Shown here one piece after another: positions 35,018 to 42,200 of a stretch of 64,000 nucleotides of DNA. Under the pieces are notes generated by a model. That model was not told the DNA's origin, ran no database searches, and was given only the letters and a program-made list of their open reading frames with translations. The DNA lies in contig JBDWGM010000106.1 in assembly GCA_039975755.1 (NCBI GenBank), positions 57,440 to 121,439 on the forward strand. Direction: 5' to 3'. The stretch is from JABSSA01 sp039975755. GTDB lineage: Bacteria; Pseudomonadota; Alphaproteobacteria; Rhodobacterales; Rhodobacteraceae. How positions within the stretch are numbered: position 1 is the first letter of the stretch; every line of letters starts with the position of its first letter. The translations under genes and the position numbers were made by a program.

Positions 35018-35296
35018 ATGAAACAGATTGTTCTTTCCGCACTGCTTTATGCCGGCCTGACTGCGATGGCGTCGGCGCAGTGTTACGCGGATTACAAAGC
35101 CAAGAAAGACAACCCTTTGCGGTTGCATTATGGTGTGGCGCAAGTCAGTGCCTGCAACCGTTCGACGGCGCAGAACGAACTGGCCCGGCGCTTAACGGCA
35201 AAGGGTTGGACGCTTTTGCAAGTCGTCTCGGTCTTTGGGCCAGAGGGGCTGAGCCAAAGGAAAGACAGTGCCGGACAGTACTACCTCCGCTTCTGA
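35018..35296 (+). CDS. small secreted protein of unknown function
   Basis: A 92-aa protein with a signal peptide (IVLSALLYAGLTAMASAQ). The mature part of about 72 residues has two cysteines (Cys22, Cys46), likely disulfide-bonded, and a compact alpha/beta pattern: YADYKAKKDNPLRLHYGV, then a helix STAQNELARRLTAKG and strands WTLLQVVSVF and QYYLRF. I recall similar uncharacterised proteins in the Roseobacter group. The ATG at 35018 was chosen because it begins the signal peptide; the ribosome site is weak. It overlaps the next gene by 29 bp, so the two are probably co-translated. Confidence 0.75.
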   Translation: MKQIVLSALLYAGLTAMASAQCYADYKAKKDNPLRLHYGVAQVSACNRSTAQNELARRLTAKGWTLLQVVSVFGPEGLSQRKDSAGQYYLRF

Positions 35297-35972
35297 TAAT
35301 CGCAAGACAGGGGACCGGATGGTTCTTTTGGGGCTTGCCGGTATCGTTGTGACCTTGGGCATTGCTGCGGTCTTGTTATTTTTGAATCTGCCTGATGCAA
35401 ACGCATTTGATGCACGTGTTGAACGCATGTTCATCGAAAACACGGATCTGACCAGCCAAGCAGAGATCAAACTGTTGGAGATTCTAGCGCAATCGGGAAC
35501 CGCATTCTCAGATACGCTAACAAGCTATCGTGTCGTTATATTTGTGCTGCTCGTCTTTGCTGCGGGAATGATGGTGGCAGCTCTGGTGTTCTTGCTGTTG
35601 CTGATAAGTTTGAACCGTCGGTTCGCGCAAATTGAGCGGACAGGCATTCAGGTCAATTCGCTGTTGATCAGTCGCGAAGAAAACAAAGTCTATTTGAACA
35701 ATATGGGCTTTAAGCTGACCGAAGCCGCAATGGAAACCATTGGGGTTCTTGCCGAAGCACGCATGGATGACGATGTGCTAACAGGTTCAGAACTTGAAGC
35801 TTTGATTTCAGGGCGTTCTGCCGTGGATTGCGAAGAAGCGGCAGGCGCGACGCGGATCAAAAGGCTGCGCGATGGGTTAGGTAACCAGATGATTAGCGAA
35901 TTGTTGGTCAAGAACATCGCGCGTCGTGGTTATATGTTGGCCGTCGAAAAGGACGTGATACGCGTGCTTTGA
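35268..35972 (+). CDS. membrane protein with C-terminal OmpR-type winged helix
   Basis: A 234-aa protein with two transmembrane segments (residues about 18-40 and 87-115), a periplasmic loop of about 45 residues between them and a cytoplasmic tail. The tail (about 145-226) reads like an OmpR/PhoB DNA-binding domain: LTEAAMETIGVLAEA, LTGSELEALISGR, then the recognition-helix-like ATRIKRLRDGLGN and the wing NIARRGYMLAV. It would be a membrane-bound transcription regulator with domain order opposite to ToxR/CadC. The GTG at 35268 lies behind AAGGAAAG. It overlaps the secreted 92-aa gene, which may be its periplasmic partner. Family not named; DNA-binding is inferred from pattern. Confidence 0.7.
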   Translation: MPDSTTSASDNRKTGDRMVLLGLAGIVVTLGIAAVLLFLNLPDANAFDARVERMFIENTDLTSQAEIKLLEILAQSGTAFSDTLTSYRVVIFVLLVFAAGMMVAALVFLLLLISLNRRFAQIERTGIQVNSLLISREENKVYLNNMGFKLTEAAMETIGVLAEARMDDDVLTGSELEALISGRSAVDCEEAAGATRIKRLRDGLGNQMISELLVKNIARRGYMLAVEKDVIRVL

Positions 35973-36147
35973 TCCGGTGCAGACCAGCCTTGGCCGCGGA
36001 AATACTCGCTCTAAATGAACCTACAGATTTTGAAGTTTGTTAAGCGAGCGTGCAGCGACCGCTTCCGAAATTTGATCGCTCAAACCTTAATACGTGTCCG
36101 GTGATCTAAGCATCTCAGATCGACAACGTTTTTCTGAAAATAAAAAA

Positions 36148-36174
36148 GGTGCCAACCCCTTAGGAGTTGGCACC
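36148..36174 (-). terminator. intrinsic terminator of the first TRAP operon
   Basis: Read on the minus strand, GGTGCCAAC and GTTGGCACC pair over nine bases with a nine-base loop, followed by six T and more T-rich sequence. It lies 54 bp after the dctM stop and closes the dctP-dctQ-dctM unit. Confidence 0.88.
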
Positions 36175-36228
36175 CAATTGTGAGTGGAGGTGTCGACTGA
36201 TTTTCAGGATGACACTTTTGGCCTTTGT

Positions 36229-37512
36229 TCAACCGCCGACCAAACGTGGAAGTGTCAGTGAAATGGCTGGCACGAATGTTATCAGCATCAATGCGACGAA
36301 GATGGCGCAATAGAAAGGCCAGATGGTGCGTACAGCCTTTTCCATGGGAAGCTTCCCAACGGCACAGCCGACGAAAAGACAGGATCCCACCGGAGGTGTA
36401 CATAGCCCCAGACCAAGGTTAACCAACAAGATCATCCCGAATTGATAGGGATCAACGCCAAGCGCGTTTGCCACTGGCAAAAAGATTGGCGTACAGATCA
36501 GGATCAGCGCGGCCATATCCATGATCATGCCCAGTATCAACAAGACGAGGTTGATCATCAACAGAATGAGGATCGGATTGTCGGTCAGCCCTGTCAGAAA
36601 CTCGACAGTTAGATTGGGCACGCGGTAGAATGTGAGCATGTAAGCGAATGCCGCAGCACAGGCGATCAGGATCATCACCATTGCCGTCGTGCGCACAGAT
36701 TGCCCCACGGCGGTGCGGAAGTTGTCCCATGTGATCGCCCGATAGACCAGCAAGGTCACAAGGAAGGCATAGATCGCTCCGAACGCACCGGATTCTGTCA
36801 CAGTAAAGACACCTGACAGCACGCCGCCGACGATGATGACCGCTGTCATCAGCCCCGGGATCGCACCAAAGAATGCAATAAGCAAAGCCGACCAACCCGG
36901 AAATTTCTCTGCTTTGTATCCACGTTTAACGGCCACGATATATGCCGCCGCCGCCAGACACAGGCACATCAGTACGCCTGGCACGACGCCAGCGAGGAAC
37001 AGTTTAGAGATCGAGATGCCTCCGCCTGCGGCGATTGCGAAGATGATCATGTTGTGGCTGGGCGGGATGATGATGCCGGCGATAGACGAAGTGACCGTGA
37101 CGTTCACCGCATAGTCAGCGTCGTAACCTTTTTCTTTCATCACTGGCACAAGGATCGAACCCAATGCCGAAATGTCAGCAATCGCGGAACCCGAGATACC
37201 GCCAAACAGCATGGAAGAGAACACGTTGACGATACCAAGACCACCGCGCACTGCGCCAACGGCCGCTTGTGCAAATCGAACCAGACGCATCGCGATGCCG
37301 CCGTGGAACATCAATTCACCAGCGAAGATAAAGAACGGGATTGCCATAAGAGCAAACACGTTGATGCCGGAAATGATACGCTGAAAGCCGATCATCAGCG
37401 GCAAACCTTCAAACCAGAAGGCTGCGAGGGCTGAAATCCCCAGTGCAAAGGCAACAGGTGCACCAATCGCTACGCATAGGGCAAAAACCCCAAGAAGTAC
37501 TAAAAGCCCCAT
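36229..37512 (-). CDS. dctM: TRAP transporter large permease (first system)
   Basis: A 427-aa inner-membrane protein with about 12 hydrophobic segments, the ion-coupled channel subunit of a TRAP transporter. The DctM pattern is clear: IGAPVAFALGISALAAFW, SGINVFALMAIPFFIFAGELM, SMLFGGISGSAIADISALGS, IPPSHNMIIFA and the C-terminal LLTPPVG-like GLCTPPVGSCLFVG. It lies nine bases after dctQ and is preceded by dctP. Substrate is set by dctP; the surrounding GntR, SDR and KdgF-like genes suggest an acidic sugar. Confidence 0.95.
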   Translation of the reverse strand: MGLLVLLGVFALCVAIGAPVAFALGISALAAFWFEGLPLMIGFQRIISGINVFALMAIPFFIFAGELMFHGGIAMRLVRFAQAAVGAVRGGLGIVNVFSSMLFGGISGSAIADISALGSILVPVMKEKGYDADYAVNVTVTSSIAGIIIPPSHNMIIFAIAAGGGISISKLFLAGVVPGVLMCLCLAAAAYIVAVKRGYKAEKFPGWSALLIAFFGAIPGLMTAVIIVGGVLSGVFTVTESGAFGAIYAFLVTLLVYRAITWDNFRTAVGQSVRTTAMVMILIACAAAFAYMLTFYRVPNLTVEFLTGLTDNPILILLMINLVLLILGMIMDMAALILICTPIFLPVANALGVDPYQFGMILLVNLGLGLCTPPVGSCLFVGCAVGKLPMEKAVRTIWPFYCAIFVALMLITFVPAISLTLPRLVGG

Positions 37513-37521
37513 GGCCGTCCC

Positions 37522-38049
37522 CTATTCGATGCTGTCGCGGCGTTCATCTACACCCGCGAAAAGGCGGATCAGATGGCCAATGGTAAAGAGCATGATCAAC
37601 CCGCCGCTGATCGTGAGTGGCAAAGAGCGCAAGCCCTCGGGGACCCCAATCAGCGGGATCAATGAGCCCCATTTAAACAAAGTCAGTTGATATCCGAACC
37701 ACATCATTAGCGCGCCAAAGCCGCCCATGATCAGATCGGTGATAACAACAAATACTGTGCGTATCCGTGCTGCTACGCCCGTGCGTAAGATGTTCACGGA
37801 TAGATGCGTATGTTCATGCACACCGACGGCTGCGCCGACAAAGGCGATCAGCATCACCAAAAGCAACGCGACCTGCTCAACCCATGTGGGCGTCGCATTC
37901 AGAACATAGCGGCCAAAGACAAGCCAGCCAAAGATTACTGTCAGCACCACAAGTGCTATGCCCGTGACGACCCGACACACAAGAGCGATTCCATTCAGAA
38001 CCGAGTCCATGCGTTGTATCGCTTGAGGGGGGATGCGTGCATCGTTCAT
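37522..38049 (-). CDS. dctQ: TRAP transporter small permease (first system)
   Basis: A 175-aa protein with four transmembrane helices, normal for DctQ, the small membrane subunit. The LVFGRYVLNATPTWVEQVALLLVMLIAFVGAAVGVHEHTHLSV region (parts: GRYVLNATPTWVEQ, GVHEHTHLSV) is the family signature. It sits between dctP and dctM; an intercistronic hairpin lies between it and dctP, so it is probably made in lower amount than the binding protein. Confidence 0.93.
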   Translation of the reverse strand: MNDARIPPQAIQRMDSVLNGIALVCRVVTGIALVVLTVIFGWLVFGRYVLNATPTWVEQVALLLVMLIAFVGAAVGVHEHTHLSVNILRTGVAARIRTVFVVITDLIMGGFGALMMWFGYQLTLFKWGSLIPLIGVPEGLRSLPLTISGGLIMLFTIGHLIRLFAGVDERRDSIE

Positions 38050-38071
38050 CTGATGTCTCCGGTGAAAAAAA

Positions 38072-38101
38072 CGCCCGGTCCCAAATGTGCGGGGCCGGGC
38101 G
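38072..38101 (-). terminator. intercistronic hairpin between dctP and dctQ
   Basis: On the minus strand CGCCCGGCCCC and GGGACCGGGCG form an 11-pair stem with one G-T pair and an eight-base loop, followed by seven T. It lies just after the dctP stop and before dctQ, and would end or slow part of the transcription, giving more binding protein than permease. Confidence 0.75.
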
Positions 38102-38126
38102 CCTAGGTCTTCTTTAAGTCAGCGGC

Positions 38127-39107
38127 TTATTCGGTGGCTTGGATAAGCTCTACCAATGGGCGCAGGGCTGGGTTGGAAGCATAGGCAGCTTCGTAAACCG
38201 GACCCATTGCGGCTTGGAATGGCGCTTTGTCAGCAACATCATTTACCACAACACCGGCTGCTTCAACCGCTGCGCGGCTTGCTGCCTCACGTTCGGCCCA
38301 AAGACCACGCTGCATAAGCGCGGATTCTTGAGCGGCTTCGGTTACAGCAGCCTGCATTTCAGGGGACAGTGCGTTGAATGTGTCAGCGTTGATGCAGATA
38401 CACTCAGGGATGATCAGGTGCTGGGACAGCGAATAGAAACCCGCAACTTCGAAGTGACCTGTTGATTCGTAGGAAGGCCAGTTGTTCTCAGCGCCGTCCA
38501 CAACGCCAGTTTTCAGCGCTTGGTAGACTTCTGCAAACGCCATTGGTGACGCGTTGCCGCCCATTTCGTTGATCATGCCTGTAAACAGATCATTGTTCAT
38601 GACGCGCACCTTCATGCCAACAACGTCAGCAGGCGTGTTGATCGCGCGATCGCCGTTATAGAAAGAACGCGCGCCAGCGTCATACCATGCAAGTGGCAGC
38701 AAGCCTTTTTCAGCCATACCAGCTGCGATAGCTGCGCCACCTTCACCGTCCAGAACGCGGAACATGTGAGGGACGTCTTTGAAGACGAATGGCAAGGAAA
38801 CGACGTTTGCCGCAGGAACGATCGGACCGATTGGACCAAGGTTGAAGTTACCGATGGCCAAAGCGCCTGCACGAACTTGCTCGACCGCGTCAGGCTGGCT
38901 GCCTAGTGTACCGCCGTGGAACATCTGCAGCTTGATTTCGCCGCCAGTCTTTTCTTCAAGCGCCGCAGCAAAGGCATCCATCGCAACAGTGTTTGGGTAA
39001 CCGTCGACGTGGATATTCCATCCGCGCCAGTCAGCTGCAAATGCCGCAGTTCCCAGCACAGTCAGTGCAACTGCACCTACCAGCGACTTTTTGAGATTTT
39101 GAAACAT
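38127..39107 (-). CDS. dctP: TRAP transporter substrate-binding protein DctP (first system)
   Basis: A 326-aa periplasmic binding protein with a signal peptide (LVGAVALTVLGTAAFA). DctP features: KTGGEIKLQMFHGGTLGSQPDAVEQVRAGAL, VMNNDLFTGMINEMGGNASPMAFAEVYQALKTGVVDGAENN (parts: ASPMAFAEVYQALKTGVVDG), and the C-terminal helical hinge. The last segment is the part that usually carries the carboxylate-binding Arg and Asn. The ATG at 39107 starts the signal peptide; the frame extends to 39206 without support. The predicted GntR operator lies 130 bp upstream. Confidence 0.93.
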   Translation of the reverse strand: MFQNLKKSLVGAVALTVLGTAAFAADWRGWNIHVDGYPNTVAMDAFAAALEEKTGGEIKLQMFHGGTLGSQPDAVEQVRAGALAIGNFNLGPIGPIVPAANVVSLPFVFKDVPHMFRVLDGEGGAAIAAGMAEKGLLPLAWYDAGARSFYNGDRAINTPADVVGMKVRVMNNDLFTGMINEMGGNASPMAFAEVYQALKTGVVDGAENNWPSYESTGHFEVAGFYSLSQHLIIPECICINADTFNALSPEMQAAVTEAAQESALMQRGLWAEREAASRAAVEAAGVVVNDVADKAPFQAAMGPVYEAAYASNPALRPLVELIQATE

Positions 39108-39237
39108 GGTATCCTCCCTAGAATTTAGAACTCTTTTTGCGAACCTAGTATCGTCGTTTTTAGCAACGGGCCGAAATTGCAGCATAGCGCCACCCCTAGC
39201 CCGCACCAGATTTCATTTCGCTAATGGTGAATGAAGA

Positions 39238-39249
39238 CTAGTATACCAG
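39238..39249. promoter_or_regulatory. predicted GntR operator before dctP
   Basis: CTAGTATACCAG, identical to two copies at 40737 and 40757. The core fits the TNGTNNACNA consensus of FadR-type (FCD) GntR regulators and is close to the TGGTATACCA core I recall for hexuronate regulators UxuR/ExuR. On the minus strand it overlaps promoter-like TTGACA and TATACT sequences, consistent with repression. Confidence 0.65.
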
Positions 39250-39368
39250 AATTGTCAACTGTCAATTCTTAAGATGATATTCACACTATTTTTTGGCAGG
39301 AAATCTGGTCAGAATCAGTATCAATCATCTCAGGCCTATAAGTGCATCTCTTGGCTGGTTTTTTGTTT

Positions 39369-39884
39369 TCAGGCGGTACCTCGAACGGGCCGGTTGTTTT
39401 CGATGTTGAAGACCATTCCGTCCAAAAGCTCTTCCAAATCAGGGCGGGCTGCCGGCCCGTTTGAGATATCAACAAGCATTAACGTTCCGTCTGGCCGGAT
39501 GCCGAAAGCGCCAGGTTCAGCGAATCGGTCTGTGGTTTCAGCCTCGGACAGCGGATCAGATATATATAGACCCAAGGACCGCATTTGATTTTCTGTCAAA
39601 CCGTAGCATAGGTCGAAACTCCAGCCGAACTCAGCCTTGTCCGCAATGGCTTTGTCCTTGGAATCTGATGAAACGACAACGACGTCCAACGCGTCCGTCC
39701 ATGCGGGTAAAGCCGCGTCCAGTTTATTCAGAAATCGTTTGCAACGCGGGCAATGTCGACCGCGATACACGAAAAGCATGGTCCAACGGTCTTTTTGCTG
39801 ACCAACAGAAATCTGCGCGCCATCAGTCGTGAGAAAACTGAGCTCTCCGATAGGTGCTCCGACGTTGGGTTTGTTATTGTTCAT
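39369..39884 (-). CDS. peroxiredoxin-like AhpC/TSA family protein
   Basis: A 171-aa thioredoxin-fold protein: VGAPIGELSFLTTDGAQISV, then RWTMLFVYRGRHCPRCKRFLNKLDAALP with a CPRC site (about residues 45-48) where typical peroxiredoxins have PxxxTxxC, VVVVSSDSKDKAIADKAEFGW and a C-terminal LLDGMVFNIENNRPV. The CxxC makes a thiol-disulfide oxidoreductase or a bacterioferritin-comigratory-type peroxidase possible. No signal peptide, so cytoplasmic. It is 16 bp downstream of the gntR gene on the same strand and upstream of the dctP operator, so it may be read with the regulator. Its link to sugar uptake is unclear. Confidence 0.85.
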   Translation of the reverse strand: MNNNKPNVGAPIGELSFLTTDGAQISVGQQKDRWTMLFVYRGRHCPRCKRFLNKLDAALPAWTDALDVVVVSSDSKDKAIADKAEFGWSFDLCYGLTENQMRSLGLYISDPLSEAETTDRFAEPGAFGIRPDGTLMLVDISNGPAARPDLEELLDGMVFNIENNRPVRGTA

Positions 39885-39900
39885 TCATTTGAACTCATGG

Positions 39901-40605
39901 CTATCTATTGGTCTCCACATCTGCGGGCTCAAAATAGTTGGCGTTGGTGATTGATATTTGTTTGATTGTATCATCAAGCCGCGACAGATGACGCATGCCG
40001 ACTTCGATGGCTTGCTCTGGATTGTGGTCCTTGATGGCTTGCGCGATATCTTGATGATCTGTCACCAGCGCCGGCATGCGATCATCTTTTGACAAGCTCA
40101 GGGTGCAGAGACGATCCACTTTGGATTTTTCCGCACGAATGACATCGAACGCAAATTCTGCTTTGGCGATTCGGCAGATTATTTTGTGGAATACGTAATC
40201 AAGCCGTCCAAACGCATCGACATCACTGGCCTCAATCGCTTGCCTCTGTGCGGTCAGTTCTCTGTCCAGATCTTGGGCGTCTAGTGCGTCACAATTCAAG
40301 GCCGCGCAGCGCAACACTTCTTTTTCGATGGCGGCACGTACAAAGCGGGACTTTACGATTTCACGCGTCGAGAACCTTTTTACCTCTGTCGCCCGTTGTG
40401 GGCGAATTTGTAAAAGATCGAGTGTTGCGAGGCGGTTAAAGGCATCCCGTACGGGTTGACGTGACACTCCAAATTGGGCCGCGATATCGGCCTCGGAAAT
40501 TTTGTCGCCGGGTCGCAAGCTTAACGAAAGTATTTCCGCATGAAGGTGGTCAAATATATCATCAACACTCGTGCGTCGCTCGCTAAGTTGTGTCGACTGT
40601 GCCAT
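39901..40605 (-). CDS. GntR/FCD family regulator of the uronate-type module
   Basis: A 234-aa transcription regulator. The N-terminal GntR winged helix (residues about 14-80) has LSLRPGDKISEADIAAQFGVSRQPVRDAFNRLATLDLLQIRP (parts: SEADIAAQFGVSRQPVRDAF). The C-terminal FCD domain (about 90-220) has the metal-site histidines in YVFHKIICRIA and RHLSRLDD. The ATG at 40605 follows GAGAGGGTGG. Two copies of CTAGTATACCAG lie in the region to the divergent SDR gene and one before dctP, so autoregulation and control of both sides are likely. The ligand is probably a sugar acid, by context. Confidence 0.9.
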   Translation of the reverse strand: MAQSTQLSERRTSVDDIFDHLHAEILSLSLRPGDKISEADIAAQFGVSRQPVRDAFNRLATLDLLQIRPQRATEVKRFSTREIVKSRFVRAAIEKEVLRCAALNCDALDAQDLDRELTAQRQAIEASDVDAFGRLDYVFHKIICRIAKAEFAFDVIRAEKSKVDRLCTLSLSKDDRMPALVTDHQDIAQAIKDHNPEQAIEVGMRHLSRLDDTIKQISITNANYFEPADVETNR

Positions 40606-40736
40606 TCCACCCTCTCCCTGCAAATTGCTTCTTAACCAAGTTAACCAAGCGCCGGACGCAAATAATCCTAGGTCCGCCTATCGCTGGTCGTCAACTTAAA
40701 CGCCCCATTGATGACAGTCTGGCGGACTAGTTCGCA

Positions 40737-40748
40737 CTAGTATACCAG
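40737..40748. promoter_or_regulatory. predicted GntR operator, first copy
   Basis: CTAGTATACCAG, 132 bp upstream of the gntR start and 256 bp upstream of the dehydrogenase start. It is spaced 20 bp from the next copy, so both lie on one face of the helix and could bind the regulator cooperatively. Same core as the site before dctP. Confidence 0.7.
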
Positions 40749-40756
40749 ATAAATGA

Positions 40757-40768
40757 CTAGTATACCAG
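40757..40768. promoter_or_regulatory. predicted GntR operator, second copy
   Basis: CTAGTATACCAG again, identical over 12 bases and with the same preceding A (ACTAGTATACCAG) as the other two. Two tandem copies between divergent genes suggest control of both directions. Confidence 0.7.
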
Positions 40769-41003
40769 TATTAGTGAACTTGAGAATCGACGTTAAGAAC
40801 GTATGCAAAACTGGGGGCGATACGCAGGCAAAATGCCGGGTCGTTCAAAGCAAACAAGCGTTGCTTAGGGTGAGCACTAAAAAACATCGGAGGCATTTTG
40901 AAATGTTGAGACCGCAGTGCGACTAAACCGGAGCTTCCTGAAGGACCCCAGGATTTCTGTGCAAACCGATCAGAAACTAAAACATGATAAAGAGGGATAA
41001 CAA

Positions 41004-41747
41004 ATGAAACTAGCTGGGCAAACCGCCATCATCACCGGAGGTGGTCGAGACATTGGGAAGGCTGCTGCCATCAAGCTGGCCGCCGAAGGTGCAAATGTCG
41101 CCATCAACTACCATTCGAGCAGTGCCGGAGCAGATGAGGCTGTCCAGATAATCACAGAGCAGGGCGGAAAAGCCTTTGCTATGAAGGGTGACCTGACCAA
41201 GCAAGAAGACATTGATGCGCTTGTGTCAAAAACAGTTTCTGAATTCGGCGGCCTTAACATTCTGGTCAATAACGCTGGCGGTTTGGTTGCGCGTAAGACA
41301 ATTGCCGACATGTCCTTGGATCACTGGAACACAGTGATGGATCTGAATTTGACCAGTGTGTTTATGATGACAAAAGCATGTCTCGAGCACATTGAAACTG
41401 GTACGATCGTTAACCTTGCCAGCCAAGCGGGTCGCGACGGTGGCGGAGCAGGCGCTGTCGCATACGCAACATCTAAAGGTGCGGTTATGACTATGACACG
41501 CGCCTTGGCCAAAGAACTGGGCCCGAACATTCGCGTAAACGCATTGTGCCCGGGCATGATCGATACCGATTTCCATAATGTTCACACACCTGACGCGGGC
41601 CGTCGCGGATTTGAAGCCGCTGCACCAGTCAAGCGTCAAGGCAACACAGACGACACTGCAAATCTGATTTTGTTCCTCGCATGCGGTGATTCTGCATTCA
41701 TCACGGGCACAAATATCGACATCAATGGCGGAATGCTGTTCTCCTGA
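41004..41747 (+). CDS. short-chain dehydrogenase/reductase
   Basis: A 247-aa classical SDR. The Rossmann motif is TGGGRDIG at about residues 11-18 (the usual TGGSRGIG with an Asp), the NNAG motif is VNNAGG at about 91, the catalytic Ser is in VNLASQAGRDGG and the YxxxK is YATSKGAVMTMTRAL (Tyr and Lys near residue 154-158). NADPH preference is suggested by the lack of an acidic residue after the second strand (AINYHSSS). Given the KdgF-like cupin 20 bp downstream, the most likely role is reduction of an unsaturated-uronate-derived keto sugar (DEH reductase or KduD-like). FabG-type activity is the alternative. AGAGGGATAACAA precedes the ATG. Confidence 0.88.
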   Translation: MKLAGQTAIITGGGRDIGKAAAIKLAAEGANVAINYHSSSAGADEAVQIITEQGGKAFAMKGDLTKQEDIDALVSKTVSEFGGLNILVNNAGGLVARKTIADMSLDHWNTVMDLNLTSVFMMTKACLEHIETGTIVNLASQAGRDGGGAGAVAYATSKGAVMTMTRALAKELGPNIRVNALCPGMIDTDFHNVHTPDAGRRGFEAAAPVKRQGNTDDTANLILFLACGDSAFITGTNIDINGGMLFS

Positions 41748-41767
41748 TTTGAAGAAGAGGATCGGAA

Positions 41768-42079
41768 ATGAGTGAATATCCAATTGTCCCCGCTGGCGAA
41801 AACATAACTCGGCAAGTGCTGTCCGAGAATCCGTCTTTGATGGTCGTGGCATTCTGCTTTGAAAAGGCCGGTGCCGTTGGTGCGCTTCACAATCATCCGC
41901 ATGTTCAATCGACATATGTTGAAAGCGGTCGTTTCCGATTCACACTTGGCGATGCCGAACGTGAGGTAGGGCCCGGTGAGAGTTTTATCATTCCTTCCGA
42001 TCTGACCCACGGCTGCGTGTGTTTGGAACCTGGGAAACTGGTTGACTGTTTCACACCGGGTCGCGCCGACTTTTTGTAA
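41768..42079 (+). CDS. KdgF-like cupin
   Basis: A 103-aa single-domain cupin. The metal-binding motif is HNHPHVQSTYVESGRFRFTLGD (His, His, and Gln/Glu in HxHxxxQxxxV..G style) and the second motif is PGESFIIPSDLTHGCVC with a His. This is the KdgF pattern: KdgF helps unsaturated uronates from pectin or alginate to convert to the linear ketonised form. Its position 20 bp after the SDR and beside a TRAP transporter with a GntR/FCD regulator supports a uronate role, but other small cupins look alike. Confidence 0.8.
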   Translation: MSEYPIVPAGENITRQVLSENPSLMVVAFCFEKAGAVGALHNHPHVQSTYVESGRFRFTLGDAEREVGPGESFIIPSDLTHGCVCLEPGKLVDCFTPGRADFL

Positions 42080-42155
42080 GGTCATGAACACCAACCAGCC
42101 GTAAGCTGTGCGGGTGTTCCAACCGACCTTTACGAAATGGTGTTAAATGAAAAAG

Positions 42156-42187
42156 GCTCGTGCAAAGAAATATTACTTTGCACGAGC
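42156..42187 (-). terminator. intrinsic terminator of the sulfotransferase gene
   Basis: GCTCGTGCAAAG and CTTTGCACGAGC form a perfect 12-pair stem with an eight-base loop; on the minus strand CTTTTTC follows. It lies 14 bp after the sulfotransferase stop and between convergent genes. Confidence 0.85.
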
Positions 42188-42200
42188 TAATTCTGGCGAC

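Larger units (their letters stand above)
40606..41003. other. 398-bp regulatory region between gntR and the dehydrogenase
   Basis: It contains the two operator copies at 40737-40748 and 40757-40768, and, nearer the dehydrogenase, a GGAGG (40889-40893) followed nine bases later by the seven-codon frame ATG at 40903 to TAA at 40926, which may be a leader peptide. The rest shows no gene, tRNA or clear riboswitch. Confidence 0.55.

Noticed and set aside
41226..41915. 229-aa minus-strand frame opposite the SDR and cupin genes
   Set aside because: Both genes on the plus strand have complete family motifs; the opposite frame has no start signal and no recognisable domain.
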